Assembly (NCBI GenBank): GCA_022728415.1 | Contig: JAIJJM010000177.1 | Coordinates: 1 to 5,378, forward strand | DNA: 5,378 nucleotides | Direction of reading: 5' to 3' | Source of the DNA: Collinsella sp. | Lineage (GTDB): Bacteria > Actinomycetota > Coriobacteriia > Coriobacteriales > Coriobacteriaceae | In this document: positions 1-5,151 of the stretch, in pieces | How the letters are laid out: each line of letters opens with the position of its first letter | How positions within the stretch are numbered: the first letter of the stretch is position 1 | Notes under the pieces: generated by a model | Databases searched by the model: none | What the model was told of the DNA's origin: nothing | Seen by the model: only the letters and a program-made list of their open reading frames with translations | Translations under genes and position numbers: made by a program

Positions 1-746
1 GCCTTCGCCTCTGGCATCGCGCCCGCGACTGCGTAGGAGTTCGGCACCTTTTCGAGGAGCGTCACGTCGTTTTCCGAGTCTCCGATAAAAGCGACCTCGT
101 CCAGCGTGACCCCAAGGCTGCCGAGAAGCGCGTCGAGTCCGTTTACCTTGCTCCAGCCAGCCGGAACAACATCGAGGAAGAATGGGACGGGCGAGGGGAA
201 ATCAAGCTCTGGGCAGGCTTCCTTGCATCGACTCCGAACGACTTCCGTCGGGGCGGAGCTGACGTTGACGAAGATGCCGGCGGTGATGACGTCACGGTTC
301 GTGGGCACGTCTCCGAGCGCCATGTCTCTTCCGGAGTCCTTAACGATTTCCAGGGCGAATTCGTCGCCAGGCTCGACGGCGCAGAGGAACTGCTCGCAGC
401 GTTTGCCTGTCTCATCGACATCGGCGACTAGCCAGAGTGACGTCCCCGCGTAGGGGCGTACGGCGCTATCGAGCTTGACGAGGGCCTCCGTCGAGAGCGT
501 CTTTTTGAACACGAGTTCGCCGCTGGAGAAGACCTTCTTTCCGTTGGCCATGATGCCGGTCGAGAAACAGCGCGCGTCGCCGTCAAAGGCATCGGCCAGG
601 TCGGCGTAGTCGCGGCCGCTTGCGGGGCCGAACGCGATGTCCGCATCAAGCGCCGAAAGAATCGCGCTGTGCGTGCGCTCCGATACGACCCTTGAGCCAA
701 ACGGCAGCAGGGTCCCGTCCATGTCTGCGAGGATGAGCTTTATCAA
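1..746 (-). CDS. Cof-type HAD-superfamily phosphatase, C-terminus cut by window edge
   Basis: Probable Mg2+-dependent sugar-phosphate phosphatase of the HAD-IIB (Cof/YidA-like) group, cytoplasmic. The visible 248 residues carry all four HAD motifs: LADMDGTLL at the N-terminus (nucleophile D8, acid/base D10), PASGR near residues 41-45 (motif II Ser43), Lys200 in WSKVNGL, and GDSENDV at 222-228 with the metal-binding acids. Residues of roughly 80-190 form the cap domain that sets substrate choice in this group. Family members are about 265-275 aa, so only some 20-30 residues are missing. The start is TTG at 746-744, chosen because motif I begins directly after it and GGGAGG lies 5 nt upstream; no in-frame ATG fits. 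It lies 49 nt downstream of the RpiR gene on the same strand and is probably cotranscribed. The physiological substrate cannot be read from sequence; removal of excess sugar phosphate is an inference from context. Confidence 0.9.
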   Translation of the reverse strand, partial: MIKLILADMDGTLLPFGSRVVSERTHSAILSALDADIAFGPASGRDYADLADAFDGDARCFSTGIMANGKKVFSSGELVFKKTLSTEALVKLDSAVRPYAGTSLWLVADVDETGKRCEQFLCAVEPGDEFALEIVKDSGRDMALGDVPTNRDVITAGIFVNVSSAPTEVVRSRCKEACPELDFPSPVPFFLDVVPAGWSKVNGLDALLGSLGVTLDEVAFIGDSENDVTLLEKVPNSYAVAGAMPEAK

Positions 747-751
747 GGGGT

Positions 752-757
752 CCTCCC
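752..757 (-). promoter_or_regulatory. Ribosome binding site supporting a TTG start for the HAD gene
   Basis: GGGAGG on the minus strand, 5 nt before TTG at 746-744. This spacing, together with the HAD nucleophile motif beginning a few residues later, decides the non-ATG start. Confidence 0.65.
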
Positions 758-795
758 GTTTCGGTCTGGGCGTCGGTGCGCCGGTGTGCGTCGTC

Positions 796-1659
796 CTAGC
801 TGTATTGCCTGTCTCCCAAGAGATTCTTCGAGATGATCCTGTTAAACTCTACCGGGTCATCCCAGCAAGAGGTCAGGAAGAGGAACAGCAGCTCGATGAC
901 GAAGTTGATCGAGCTGTGCGAGAAGGCGACCTCGGTTCCGGTGATGGCCTGATCTCGCGAGATGGCTCGGATGATATACGTGGCACGCTTCGCGAGCGGC
1001 GTATCTGGGTTGTCTGTGATCATGATGATGGGGGTGTTCGAATCCTCGGCAGAGTCGAATATGTTGACGAGGCGCTTCGAGTATCCGGACGTCGAAATGA
1101 CGAGCAGGATGTCATTCTCCTTGAGGCTGGTTGCGGCGGAGACCATGGCATCGGTGGTACTGGGGCAAAACGCCCTGACTCCAACCTGTGAGAGCTTGAA
1201 CGCCGCGTTTACGCCCATGCTAATCGAGTTGCCGACGCCCGCAATCAGGACGAGGTTGGCGTTGTGGAGCAGATTGACGACTGCCGAAAAGTCATCGGAG
1301 TCAATGAGCGAGGCGGTTTGGGAGAGCTCCTTGACCTTGTGAGACAGGACGTACTTAATGGAGCCCTCGACGTCGTCCAGAGTAACCTTGCCGCCCGTGG
1401 CCTTTTCCTCGCCGGAGGCCCTGCTGATGGATATGCCGAGCGCCAGACGCATGTCCGAATAGGTTCGGTAGTCAAGCGTCCTTGCGAACCTCGAAACAGA
1501 CGCCGGTGACGTACCGGTTTCTGCGGCGAGTTCGCGGACGGTCATCGTTGCGACGTCCGACGGGTGGTCGAGCACATACGTTGCGATTGCCTTCTCCGAG
1601 GGGGATAGGCTGCTCATGACTGCGCAGATGTGGCTGAGCACATCCCCTGTCTTATCCAT
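796..1659 (-). CDS. RpiR-family transcriptional regulator (HTH + SIS domain)
   Basis: DNA-binding regulator of sugar metabolism, 287 aa, a normal full length for the RpiR/MurR family. Residues about 1-77 form the HTH_6 domain; the helix-turn-helix is seen in the stretch from about 37 to 65 (TVRELAAETGTSPASVSRFA). Residues about 125-255 form a SIS sugar-isomerase fold that binds phosphorylated sugars, with the glycine-rich LVLIAGVGNS strand-loop and the ISTSGYS phosphate loop at 188-194. The ATG start at 1659 is backed by AAGGAG 5 nt upstream. It is divergent from the MFS/aldolase/PTS series and first in line before the HAD phosphatase gene. By family precedent the effector is a sugar phosphate made by the pathway it controls; that it controls this locus, and whether it represses or activates, is inferred from position. 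Confidence 0.95.
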   Translation of the reverse strand: MDKTGDVLSHICAVMSSLSPSEKAIATYVLDHPSDVATMTVRELAAETGTSPASVSRFARTLDYRTYSDMRLALGISISRASGEEKATGGKVTLDDVEGSIKYVLSHKVKELSQTASLIDSDDFSAVVNLLHNANLVLIAGVGNSISMGVNAAFKLSQVGVRAFCPSTTDAMVSAATSLKENDILLVISTSGYSKRLVNIFDSAEDSNTPIIMITDNPDTPLAKRATYIIRAISRDQAITGTEVAFSHSSINFVIELLFLFLTSCWDDPVEFNRIISKNLLGDRQYS

Positions 1660-1688
1660 GGTTACTCCTTGGCCCTAGTTTGCTTTGT

Positions 1689-1694
1689 ATCTTA
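1689..1694 (-). promoter_or_regulatory. Candidate -10 element for the RpiR gene
   Basis: On the minus strand TAAGAT (5/6 to TATAAT), 30 nt upstream of the RpiR start codon, is the best -10 candidate there. No good -35 lies at 16-18 bp; TTGCTT is 20 bp upstream and a TTGACC lies immediately next to it. Weak call. Confidence 0.3.
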
Positions 1695-1731
1695 GGTCAA
1701 GAGAGGTGAAAATAAAGCAAAATGTTTCATA

Positions 1732-1756
1732 AGCGGTGAAATAGCGTTTCACCGCT
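1732..1756. promoter_or_regulatory. Perfect 10-bp inverted repeat, probable operator
   Basis: Left arm AGCGGTGAAA (1732-1741), spacer TAGCG (1742-1746), right arm TTTCACCGCT (1747-1756), with no mismatch. The size and symmetry fit a dimeric or tetrameric regulator. It lies 73 bp before the RpiR start codon and about 200 bp before the MFS start, upstream of the candidate -10 of the RpiR gene. The core TGAAA-N5-TTTCA resembles a LacI-type catabolite site with one extra central base, but no LacI-family gene is in view, so the RpiR protein is the preferred candidate. Confidence 0.7.
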
Positions 1757-1781
1757 GATTTCCTACCGTTCGCGGTAAATC
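1757..1781. repeat. Small TTCG-tetraloop hairpin between the two motif clusters
   Basis: TACCG (1764-1768), loop TTCG (1769-1772), CGGTA (1773-1777): a 5-bp stem closed by the very stable C(UUCG)G-like loop family (here G closes the loop). GATT (1757-1760) can also pair with AATC (1778-1781) across a 3-nt bulge. It directly abuts the 10-bp inverted repeat. No T-run follows on either strand, so it is not a typical terminator. It could be part of a leader RNA, a further protein site, or chance. Confidence 0.35.
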
Positions 1782-1812
1782 GGTGCTTCCCCGGCGCAAT
1801 CTCATCTTGAGC

Positions 1813-1821
1813 TGCTATCTT
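1813..1821 (+). promoter_or_regulatory. Candidate extended -10 for the MFS gene
   Basis: TGC followed by TATCTT (1816-1821) matches the TGn extended -10 pattern with 4/6 in the hexamer. No acceptable -35 is seen 16-18 bp upstream. If used, transcription would begin near 1828, directly on the TGAAAC repeats, a suitable place for repression. Weak call. Confidence 0.22.
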
Positions 1822-1829
1822 ATGAGCCG

Positions 1830-1897
1830 TGAAACAACGGCACGAAAACGATGAAACAACAGAACATTGTTCCAACGCCTCACAACTTCGTTTCACG
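1830..1897. promoter_or_regulatory. Second TGAAAC motif cluster, probable operator sites
   Basis: TGAAACAAC is repeated exactly at 1830-1838 and 1852-1860, 22 bp apart, close to two helical turns, so both lie on the same DNA face. The second copy also forms an inverted repeat with TTGTTCCA (1867-1874; one mismatch in eight). CGTGAAAC (1828-1835) is the exact complement of GTTTCACG (1890-1897). GAACA-T-TGTTC (1862-1872) is a short perfect palindrome within the cluster. The cluster lies 60-130 bp before the MFS start codon, consistent with operator sites for that unit. Confidence 0.5.
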
Positions 1898-1945
1898 CTA
1901 GATGGCGAATCACTTCGAAGCCCAGACAGGCACCCGGCGAGCAAG

Positions 1946-1952
1946 AAGGGAG
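1946..1952 (+). promoter_or_regulatory. Ribosome binding site that sets the MFS start at 1960
   Basis: AAGGGAG ends 7 nt before ATG 1960. The same frame is open back to an ATG at 1867, but that ATG lies in the operator cluster, has no good ribosome site, and would add 31 polar residues not expected of an MFS N-terminus. Confidence 0.75.
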
Positions 1953-1959
1953 AAGCACG

Positions 1960-3162
1960 ATGCACAACGCCAGGACAAACGCAAGCATGACTTCGCTGTT
2001 CTTCGCGAACGTCCTCTACTGGGTCTGCGCGGGCGTGTACTCGCCGTTCCTCTCCGCTCACTACACGAGCCTCGGCCTCAGTGCAGCCCAGACCGGCATC
2101 CTCCTCGCGGCGACCCCGGTGTGTGCGCTCGCCATCCAGCCGCTCTGGTCGACGATCGCCGACAAGCTCGGGCGCCGCCGCGCGGTCATCGTGATCCTCT
2201 GCCTTGCGGCGGCGGTACTCGCTCCGCTGTATTACCTGGCGTCGACGTTCGTCCCGGTCCTTCTCGTAACCTTTGCGTTCTCGGCGTTTTTCTCGGGGCT
2301 CCTGCCCCTGAGCGACTCCCTCGTCATCGAGCTCGCGGATCGCTCTGGCCTGGACTTTTCTCGCATACGTATGGGTGGCACCATCGGCTACGCCATCGTC
2401 GTCCTGATCGTCGGTCGGCTGCTCGACATGGCTCCTCAAATCCAGTTCGCGGTGGTCTCTGCCGCGCTGGTGGTCTTCGCGGCTCACATGTGGCGCCTCC
2501 CCGAGGCGGGAATTCGCGCCAATGCCGCGGACGATCCCAAGGTCTCCCACGGAAAGGGCCTCCTCTCGCTGTTCACCAGCAATGAGATCGCCTTCGTCTT
2601 GGTCTTCGCCTTCATCAGTTCGGCCGCGATTGGCTTCATCGGGGCGTTCTTGGGCCGCTACGCGGTCGAGCTTGGCGAGGGTCAGAACCTCGTGGGCGTC
2701 CTGAGTGCGGTCTCCGCTGCGAGCGAGATCCCCATCCTGCTCGTTTCCTCCAAGCTGGTCAGGCGCTTCGGCGAGATGAACCTCCTGATCTTTTCCTGCT
2801 TCATGGCGGCGCTCAGGCTCGTGCTCGTGGGCACCGGCATCGTCCCGGTCATGATCTGCGGCCAGCTGCTGCAGAGCGTGAGTTACATGACCGTCTACTA
2901 CTCCTGCGTTACCTACATTGCCAACCACACTTACGAGGATTGTCGCGCTCGAGGTCAGAGCGCCTTCGCGATGGTTCAGAGCGGTCTGTCCGTCGTGGTT
3001 GCGAACCTGTTTGGCGGTTGGGCGTGCGACGCGCTCGGCACGCACGCGGGTTTTCTGGCCTTCGCCCTCGCTTCAACGATTGCTGCGGTCGTTGCTCTTG
3101 TGGCGTACGTACTGTGGCGTCGAAGCGCAGCGCCACAGCCTGAGGGCCAGTCGGCCGCATAG
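1960..3162 (+). CDS. MFS permease, 12-helix, LacY/HcaT-like branch
   Basis: Inner-membrane secondary transporter of 400 aa, the usual length for a 12-helix MFS protein. About twelve hydrophobic segments are visible, split by a polar central loop near residues 182-203. The MFS signature loop between helices 2 and 3 is clear as ADKLGRRRAV (about 67-76). The stretch SRIRMGGTIGYA (134-145) and the C-half motif RGQSAFAMVQSGL followed by FGGWACDALG (331-360) resemble the MFS_1-like group that includes HcaT, nucleoside:H+ symporters and LacY, so proton-coupled import of a sugar or related small solute is likely. The start at 1960 gives a short cytoplasmic N-terminus before helix 1. It is divergent from the RpiR gene and 114 nt upstream of the aldolase gene on the same strand; no terminator-like hairpin with T-run separates them. 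The substrate is unknown, and export cannot be excluded. Confidence 0.9.
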   Translation: MHNARTNASMTSLFFANVLYWVCAGVYSPFLSAHYTSLGLSAAQTGILLAATPVCALAIQPLWSTIADKLGRRRAVIVILCLAAAVLAPLYYLASTFVPVLLVTFAFSAFFSGLLPLSDSLVIELADRSGLDFSRIRMGGTIGYAIVVLIVGRLLDMAPQIQFAVVSAALVVFAAHMWRLPEAGIRANAADDPKVSHGKGLLSLFTSNEIAFVLVFAFISSAAIGFIGAFLGRYAVELGEGQNLVGVLSAVSAASEIPILLVSSKLVRRFGEMNLLIFSCFMAALRLVLVGTGIVPVMICGQLLQSVSYMTVYYSCVTYIANHTYEDCRARGQSAFAMVQSGLSVVVANLFGGWACDALGTHAGFLAFALASTIAAVVALVAYVLWRRSAAPQPEGQSAA

Positions 3163-3276
3163 GCTCCACCGCGTTTTGCAAGCGCCTGCCTGCCTTGCGC
3201 TTCTCTTCGTGTTCAACCAGCTGACGAGCTGAGAACTGTCCAATCCAATGGTTATCCAAGTGAAAGGAAGACAAAG

Positions 3277-4131
3277 ATGTCTCTCATCAAGGTCAACGAG
3301 CTTCTTCAACATGCGACCGAGCACCACTATGGCGTGCCCGCGATCAACGTCATCAACACGGAGACCATCCGTTATGCGATCCAGGCCGCCGAGGATGAGC
3401 ACATGCCTATCATCATCCAGTACTGGCCCGGCTTCGAGGACCACTGTGCCCTCGACATCATCGCCTTCGCCGCCCGCTATTACGCCGAGCGCGCGAGCGT
3501 GCCCGTCGCCGTCCACCAGGATCACTCCGCTGGTTACGAGATCGCCGTCAAGGGCGTCAAGGCCGGTTTCCCCTCCGTCATGGTCGACGGCTCCTCGCTT
3601 CCCTATGAGGAGAACTTCCAGCTCACGAAGGACGTCGTCCAGGTCGCCAAGATCTTCGACGTTGACATCGAGGCCGAGCTCGGCCACGTCGGCAACGGTT
3701 CCGACGCCAACGACTTCGTGAACAGCGACCACTATACCGACCCGAACCTCGCCGAGGAGTTCGTCGAGGGCACCGGCTGCGGTTCGCTCGCTATCGCCGT
3801 TGGCAACGCCCACGGCCCCTACGTCAAGGTCCCGAACCTCGACATGGAGCGCATCAAGGCCTGCAGGGAGGCCGTCAGCGTCCCCCTCGTCATGCACGGA
3901 TGCTCCGACATCCCCGATGAGCAGCTCCAGGAGGCCGTGAACCTCGGCATGAGCAAGTTCAACATCGCCACGGAGTACTTCCGCTCCATGTACCGCGCCT
4001 TCGAGAAAGACATCAACTCCGGCAAGAACGACGGCAACGGCGTTGGCCTCCTGATGGACGCCGCCCCTGACATGCGCGCGTTCGTCGCCAGCAAGATCCA
4101 GCTTCTGAACCCTAACCACTATTCGCTCTAG
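3277..4131 (+). CDS. Class II ketose-bisphosphate aldolase (fructose/tagatose-bisphosphate type)
   Basis: Cytoplasmic zinc-dependent aldolase, 284 aa, the length of the tagatose-bisphosphate (GatY/KbaY) type rather than the longer FbaA type. Expected reaction: cleavage of a ketose 1,6-bisphosphate or similar ketose phosphate to dihydroxyacetone phosphate plus an aldehyde. Visible active-site parts: catalytic Asp82 and zinc ligand His83 in HQDHS, Glu134 in EAELG, zinc ligands His179 (GNAHG) and His207 (MHGCSD), and the substrate-loop Asn229 (KFNIATE). Several positions depart from the common forms: HQDHS for HLDHG, LGHVGN for LGR-GG, GNAHG for GTAHG, HGCSD for HGGSG/HGASD, and YWPGF after IIIQ. 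All catalytic residues remain, so an active enzyme with altered specificity is more likely than a dead one. The start has AAAGGAAG 6 nt upstream (3263-3270). Codons are strongly C/G-ending, suggesting high expression. The stop overlaps the ribosome site of the EIIA gene 10 nt downstream, indicating coupling to the PTS. Confidence 0.93.
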   Translation: MSLIKVNELLQHATEHHYGVPAINVINTETIRYAIQAAEDEHMPIIIQYWPGFEDHCALDIIAFAARYYAERASVPVAVHQDHSAGYEIAVKGVKAGFPSVMVDGSSLPYEENFQLTKDVVQVAKIFDVDIEAELGHVGNGSDANDFVNSDHYTDPNLAEEFVEGTGCGSLAIAVGNAHGPYVKVPNLDMERIKACREAVSVPLVMHGCSDIPDEQLQEAVNLGMSKFNIATEYFRSMYRAFEKDINSGKNDGNGVGLLMDAAPDMRAFVASKIQLLNPNHYSL

Positions 4132-4141
4132 GAGAGACTCG

Positions 4142-4570
4142 ATGAAGAAAGTTCTTGTCGCGTCGCACGGCCACCTCGCAAGCGGAATCAGGAGCTCGAT
4201 CGAGATCCTGACCGGCATGGCGGACATGGTGGAAGCAGTTGACTGCTACGTGGACGACTCCGATTTCACCCCTCGCATCCAGGCCTTTATTGACTCGGTG
4301 GACCCTGAGGACGAGGCCGTCATCTTCACCGACATCTACGGTGGCTCCGTCTTCCAGAAGGTCGTCCTCATGGAGCCGGAGAAGCGCGGGATCGTCCACG
4401 TCACCGGTATGAACCTCGGCCTCGTGATCGAGACGCTCCTCGGCGCCGAGCCGGTCACGGCAGATTCGATCAAGCAGAGCGTCGAGTTGGCGAGGGCGAC
4501 GATGCAGGTCGTCGAGCCTCCGAGCAAGGCCGCGGACAATGAGGGGTCCGACGGAGACTTCTTCGATTAG
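4142..4570 (+). CDS. PTS mannose/sorbose-family EIIA subunit
   Basis: Cytoplasmic phosphocarrier of a mannose-class phosphotransferase system, taking phosphate from HPr and passing it to EIIB. The 142 residues match the EIIA-Man fold: SHGHLASG near the N-terminus holds the phosphorylated His9, TDIYGGSVF (63-71) is the conserved Asp/Gly loop beside the active site, and TGMNLGLVIE (88-97) matches the family's dimer/active-site segment. The usual GGSP is GGSV here. After about residue 123 comes a Pro/Ala/acidic tail ending in DGDFFD, like the hinge that joins EIIA to EIIB in fused ManX proteins, but here the gene stops and EIIB is separate. AGGAG at 4130-4134 lies within and just past the aldolase stop codon, 7 nt before the ATG, so translation is probably coupled. 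EIIB follows after 31 nt. Confidence 0.93.
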   Translation: MKKVLVASHGHLASGIRSSIEILTGMADMVEAVDCYVDDSDFTPRIQAFIDSVDPEDEAVIFTDIYGGSVFQKVVLMEPEKRGIVHVTGMNLGLVIETLLGAEPVTADSIKQSVELARATMQVVEPPSKAADNEGSDGDFFD

Positions 4571-4601
4571 AGAGCACTAACAAGCAGGGAGAGAGGAAAC
4601 A

Positions 4602-5105
4602 ATGATTGTTCAGGTTCGAGTCGATGACCGTCTGATTCACGGACAGGTCGCCCTGGTGTGGACCAAGGAGCTCAACACCACCAGGATCATCGTCGCCAAC
4701 AAGCACGCCGTGGAGAGCGATGCCCTTCGCATGACGCTTTCCATGGGTACGCCGGCGGGCCAGAAGCTCCTCGTCAAGGATGTTCCGGATGCTTGCCGCA
4801 TCGCGAACGATCCGCGTGCGGACTCCATGCGCATCTTCGCGCTCACCAACTGCGTGCGTGACGTGCTTGAGCTCGTTAAAGGCGCACCGGGCAAGATCGA
4901 GGGCGTGAACGTTGCCAATGTCGGCCGCTTCGACAAGTCCGATCCGGATAGCAAGGTCGCCCTCAACTCCACGATCATGCTCAACCCGGATGAGCTCGAG
5001 GCCGCGAAGGAGCTTTGCGAGCAGGGTATTCCGGTTTTCCATCAGCTTATCCCGTCCAATCCCAAGACTCCTCTCAAGAGTCTGATTGAGGCGGCGGGGA
5101 AATAA
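4602..5105 (+). CDS. PTS mannose/sorbose-family EIIB subunit
   Basis: Cytoplasmic phosphotransfer subunit that receives phosphate from EIIA and gives it to the sugar carried by EIIC/EIID. At 167 aa it has the standard length of PTSIIB_sorb proteins. The N-terminal VRVDDRLIHGQV holds the phosphorylated His13, the family hallmark, and Trp20 follows in the usual place. GVNVANVGRF (101-110) corresponds to the family's NIGG-type loop, though with Ala-Asn in place of Gly-Gly. The C-terminal half (HQLIPSNPKTPLKSLIEA) is typical. The start has GAGAGG a few nt upstream of ATG 4602. It is third in the aldolase-EIIA-EIIB-EIIC series, 46 nt before EIIC, with a hairpin in that gap. The family covers mannose, sorbose, fructose, N-acetylgalactosamine and others, and the sequence does not tell which is used. 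Confidence 0.94.
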   Translation: MIVQVRVDDRLIHGQVALVWTKELNTTRIIVANKHAVESDALRMTLSMGTPAGQKLLVKDVPDACRIANDPRADSMRIFALTNCVRDVLELVKGAPGKIEGVNVANVGRFDKSDPDSKVALNSTIMLNPDELEAAKELCEQGIPVFHQLIPSNPKTPLKSLIEAAGK

Positions 5106-5109
5106 GGGG

Positions 5110-5129
5110 ATTTGGCCAAGCGGCCAAAT
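5110..5129 (+). repeat. 8-bp perfect hairpin in the EIIB-EIIC gap
   Basis: ATTTGGCC (5110-5117), loop AAGC (5118-5121), GGCCAAAT (5122-5129). It starts 5 nt after the EIIB stop and ends 11 nt before the EIIC ribosome site AAGGAAG (5141-5147). No T-run follows, so it is not a standard intrinsic terminator. Likely roles are protecting the upstream mRNA from 3' decay, a processing point, or setting the EIIB:EIIC ratio (inference). Confidence 0.5.
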
Positions 5130-5151
5130 GAAATGAAAGAAAGGAAGTCAG

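Larger units (their letters stand above)
1660..1959. other. Divergent intergenic control region, 300 bp, rich in TGAAA/TTTCA motifs
   Basis: No protein-coding gene is supported here. It is visibly more A/T-rich than the flanking genes and must hold the promoters of the RpiR gene (leftward) and the MFS gene (rightward). TGAAA or its complement TTTCA occurs at 1707-1711, 1725-1729, 1737-1741, 1747-1751, 1830-1834, 1852-1856 and 1891-1895, seven copies in about 190 bp. They fall in two clusters, one near each gene: 1707-1751 towards the RpiR gene and 1830-1895 towards the MFS gene. A small TTCG-loop hairpin lies between the clusters. The octamer CGTTTCAC appears in both (1745-1752 and 1889-1896). 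The likely reader is the adjacent RpiR-type protein; this is inference. Confidence 0.75.

Noticed and set aside
637..1191. Plus-strand open frame of 184 codons across the HAD/RpiR junction
   Set aside because: Antisense to two genes with strong motifs, no credible ribosome site and no recognisable domain.
1737..1751. Catabolite-repression (CcpA cre) site
   Set aside because: TGAAA-N5-TTTCA is one base longer than a cre core, and the symmetry extends to ten bases per arm; a dedicated regulator fits better.
1867..1959. Upstream ATG that would lengthen the MFS protein by 31 residues
   Set aside because: No good ribosome site and a polar, Arg-rich extension; ATG 1960 has AAGGGAG at proper spacing.
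1902..2585. Plus-strand open frame of 227 codons overlapping the MFS start
   Set aside because: Arg/Pro-rich composition and complete overlap with the well-supported MFS frame.
1675..3045. Open frame of 456 codons on the minus strand opposite the MFS gene
   Set aside because: Its product is a run of Arg/Asp/Glu/His-rich low-complexity sequence with no fold signature, typical of the antisense of a GC-rich membrane-protein gene; the MFS frame has clear family motifs.
3163..3276. Possible terminator in the MFS-aldolase gap (AAGCGC 3180-3185 with GCGCTT 3197-3202; CAGCT/AGCTG at 3218-3231)
   Set aside because: Stems are short, loops are large or GC-poor, and no T-run follows; no clear promoter was found either, so cotranscription remains open.
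3073..4227. Open frame of 384 codons on the minus strand opposite the aldolase
   Set aside because: Val/Asp/Gly/Leu-rich repetitive product caused by biased C-ending codons in the aldolase; no ribosome site or homologous motif, and the aldolase is certain.
4470..5042. Minus-strand open frame of 190 codons opposite EIIA/EIIB
   Set aside because: Antisense shadow of EIIB; no motif and incompatible with the clear EIIA/EIIB frames.
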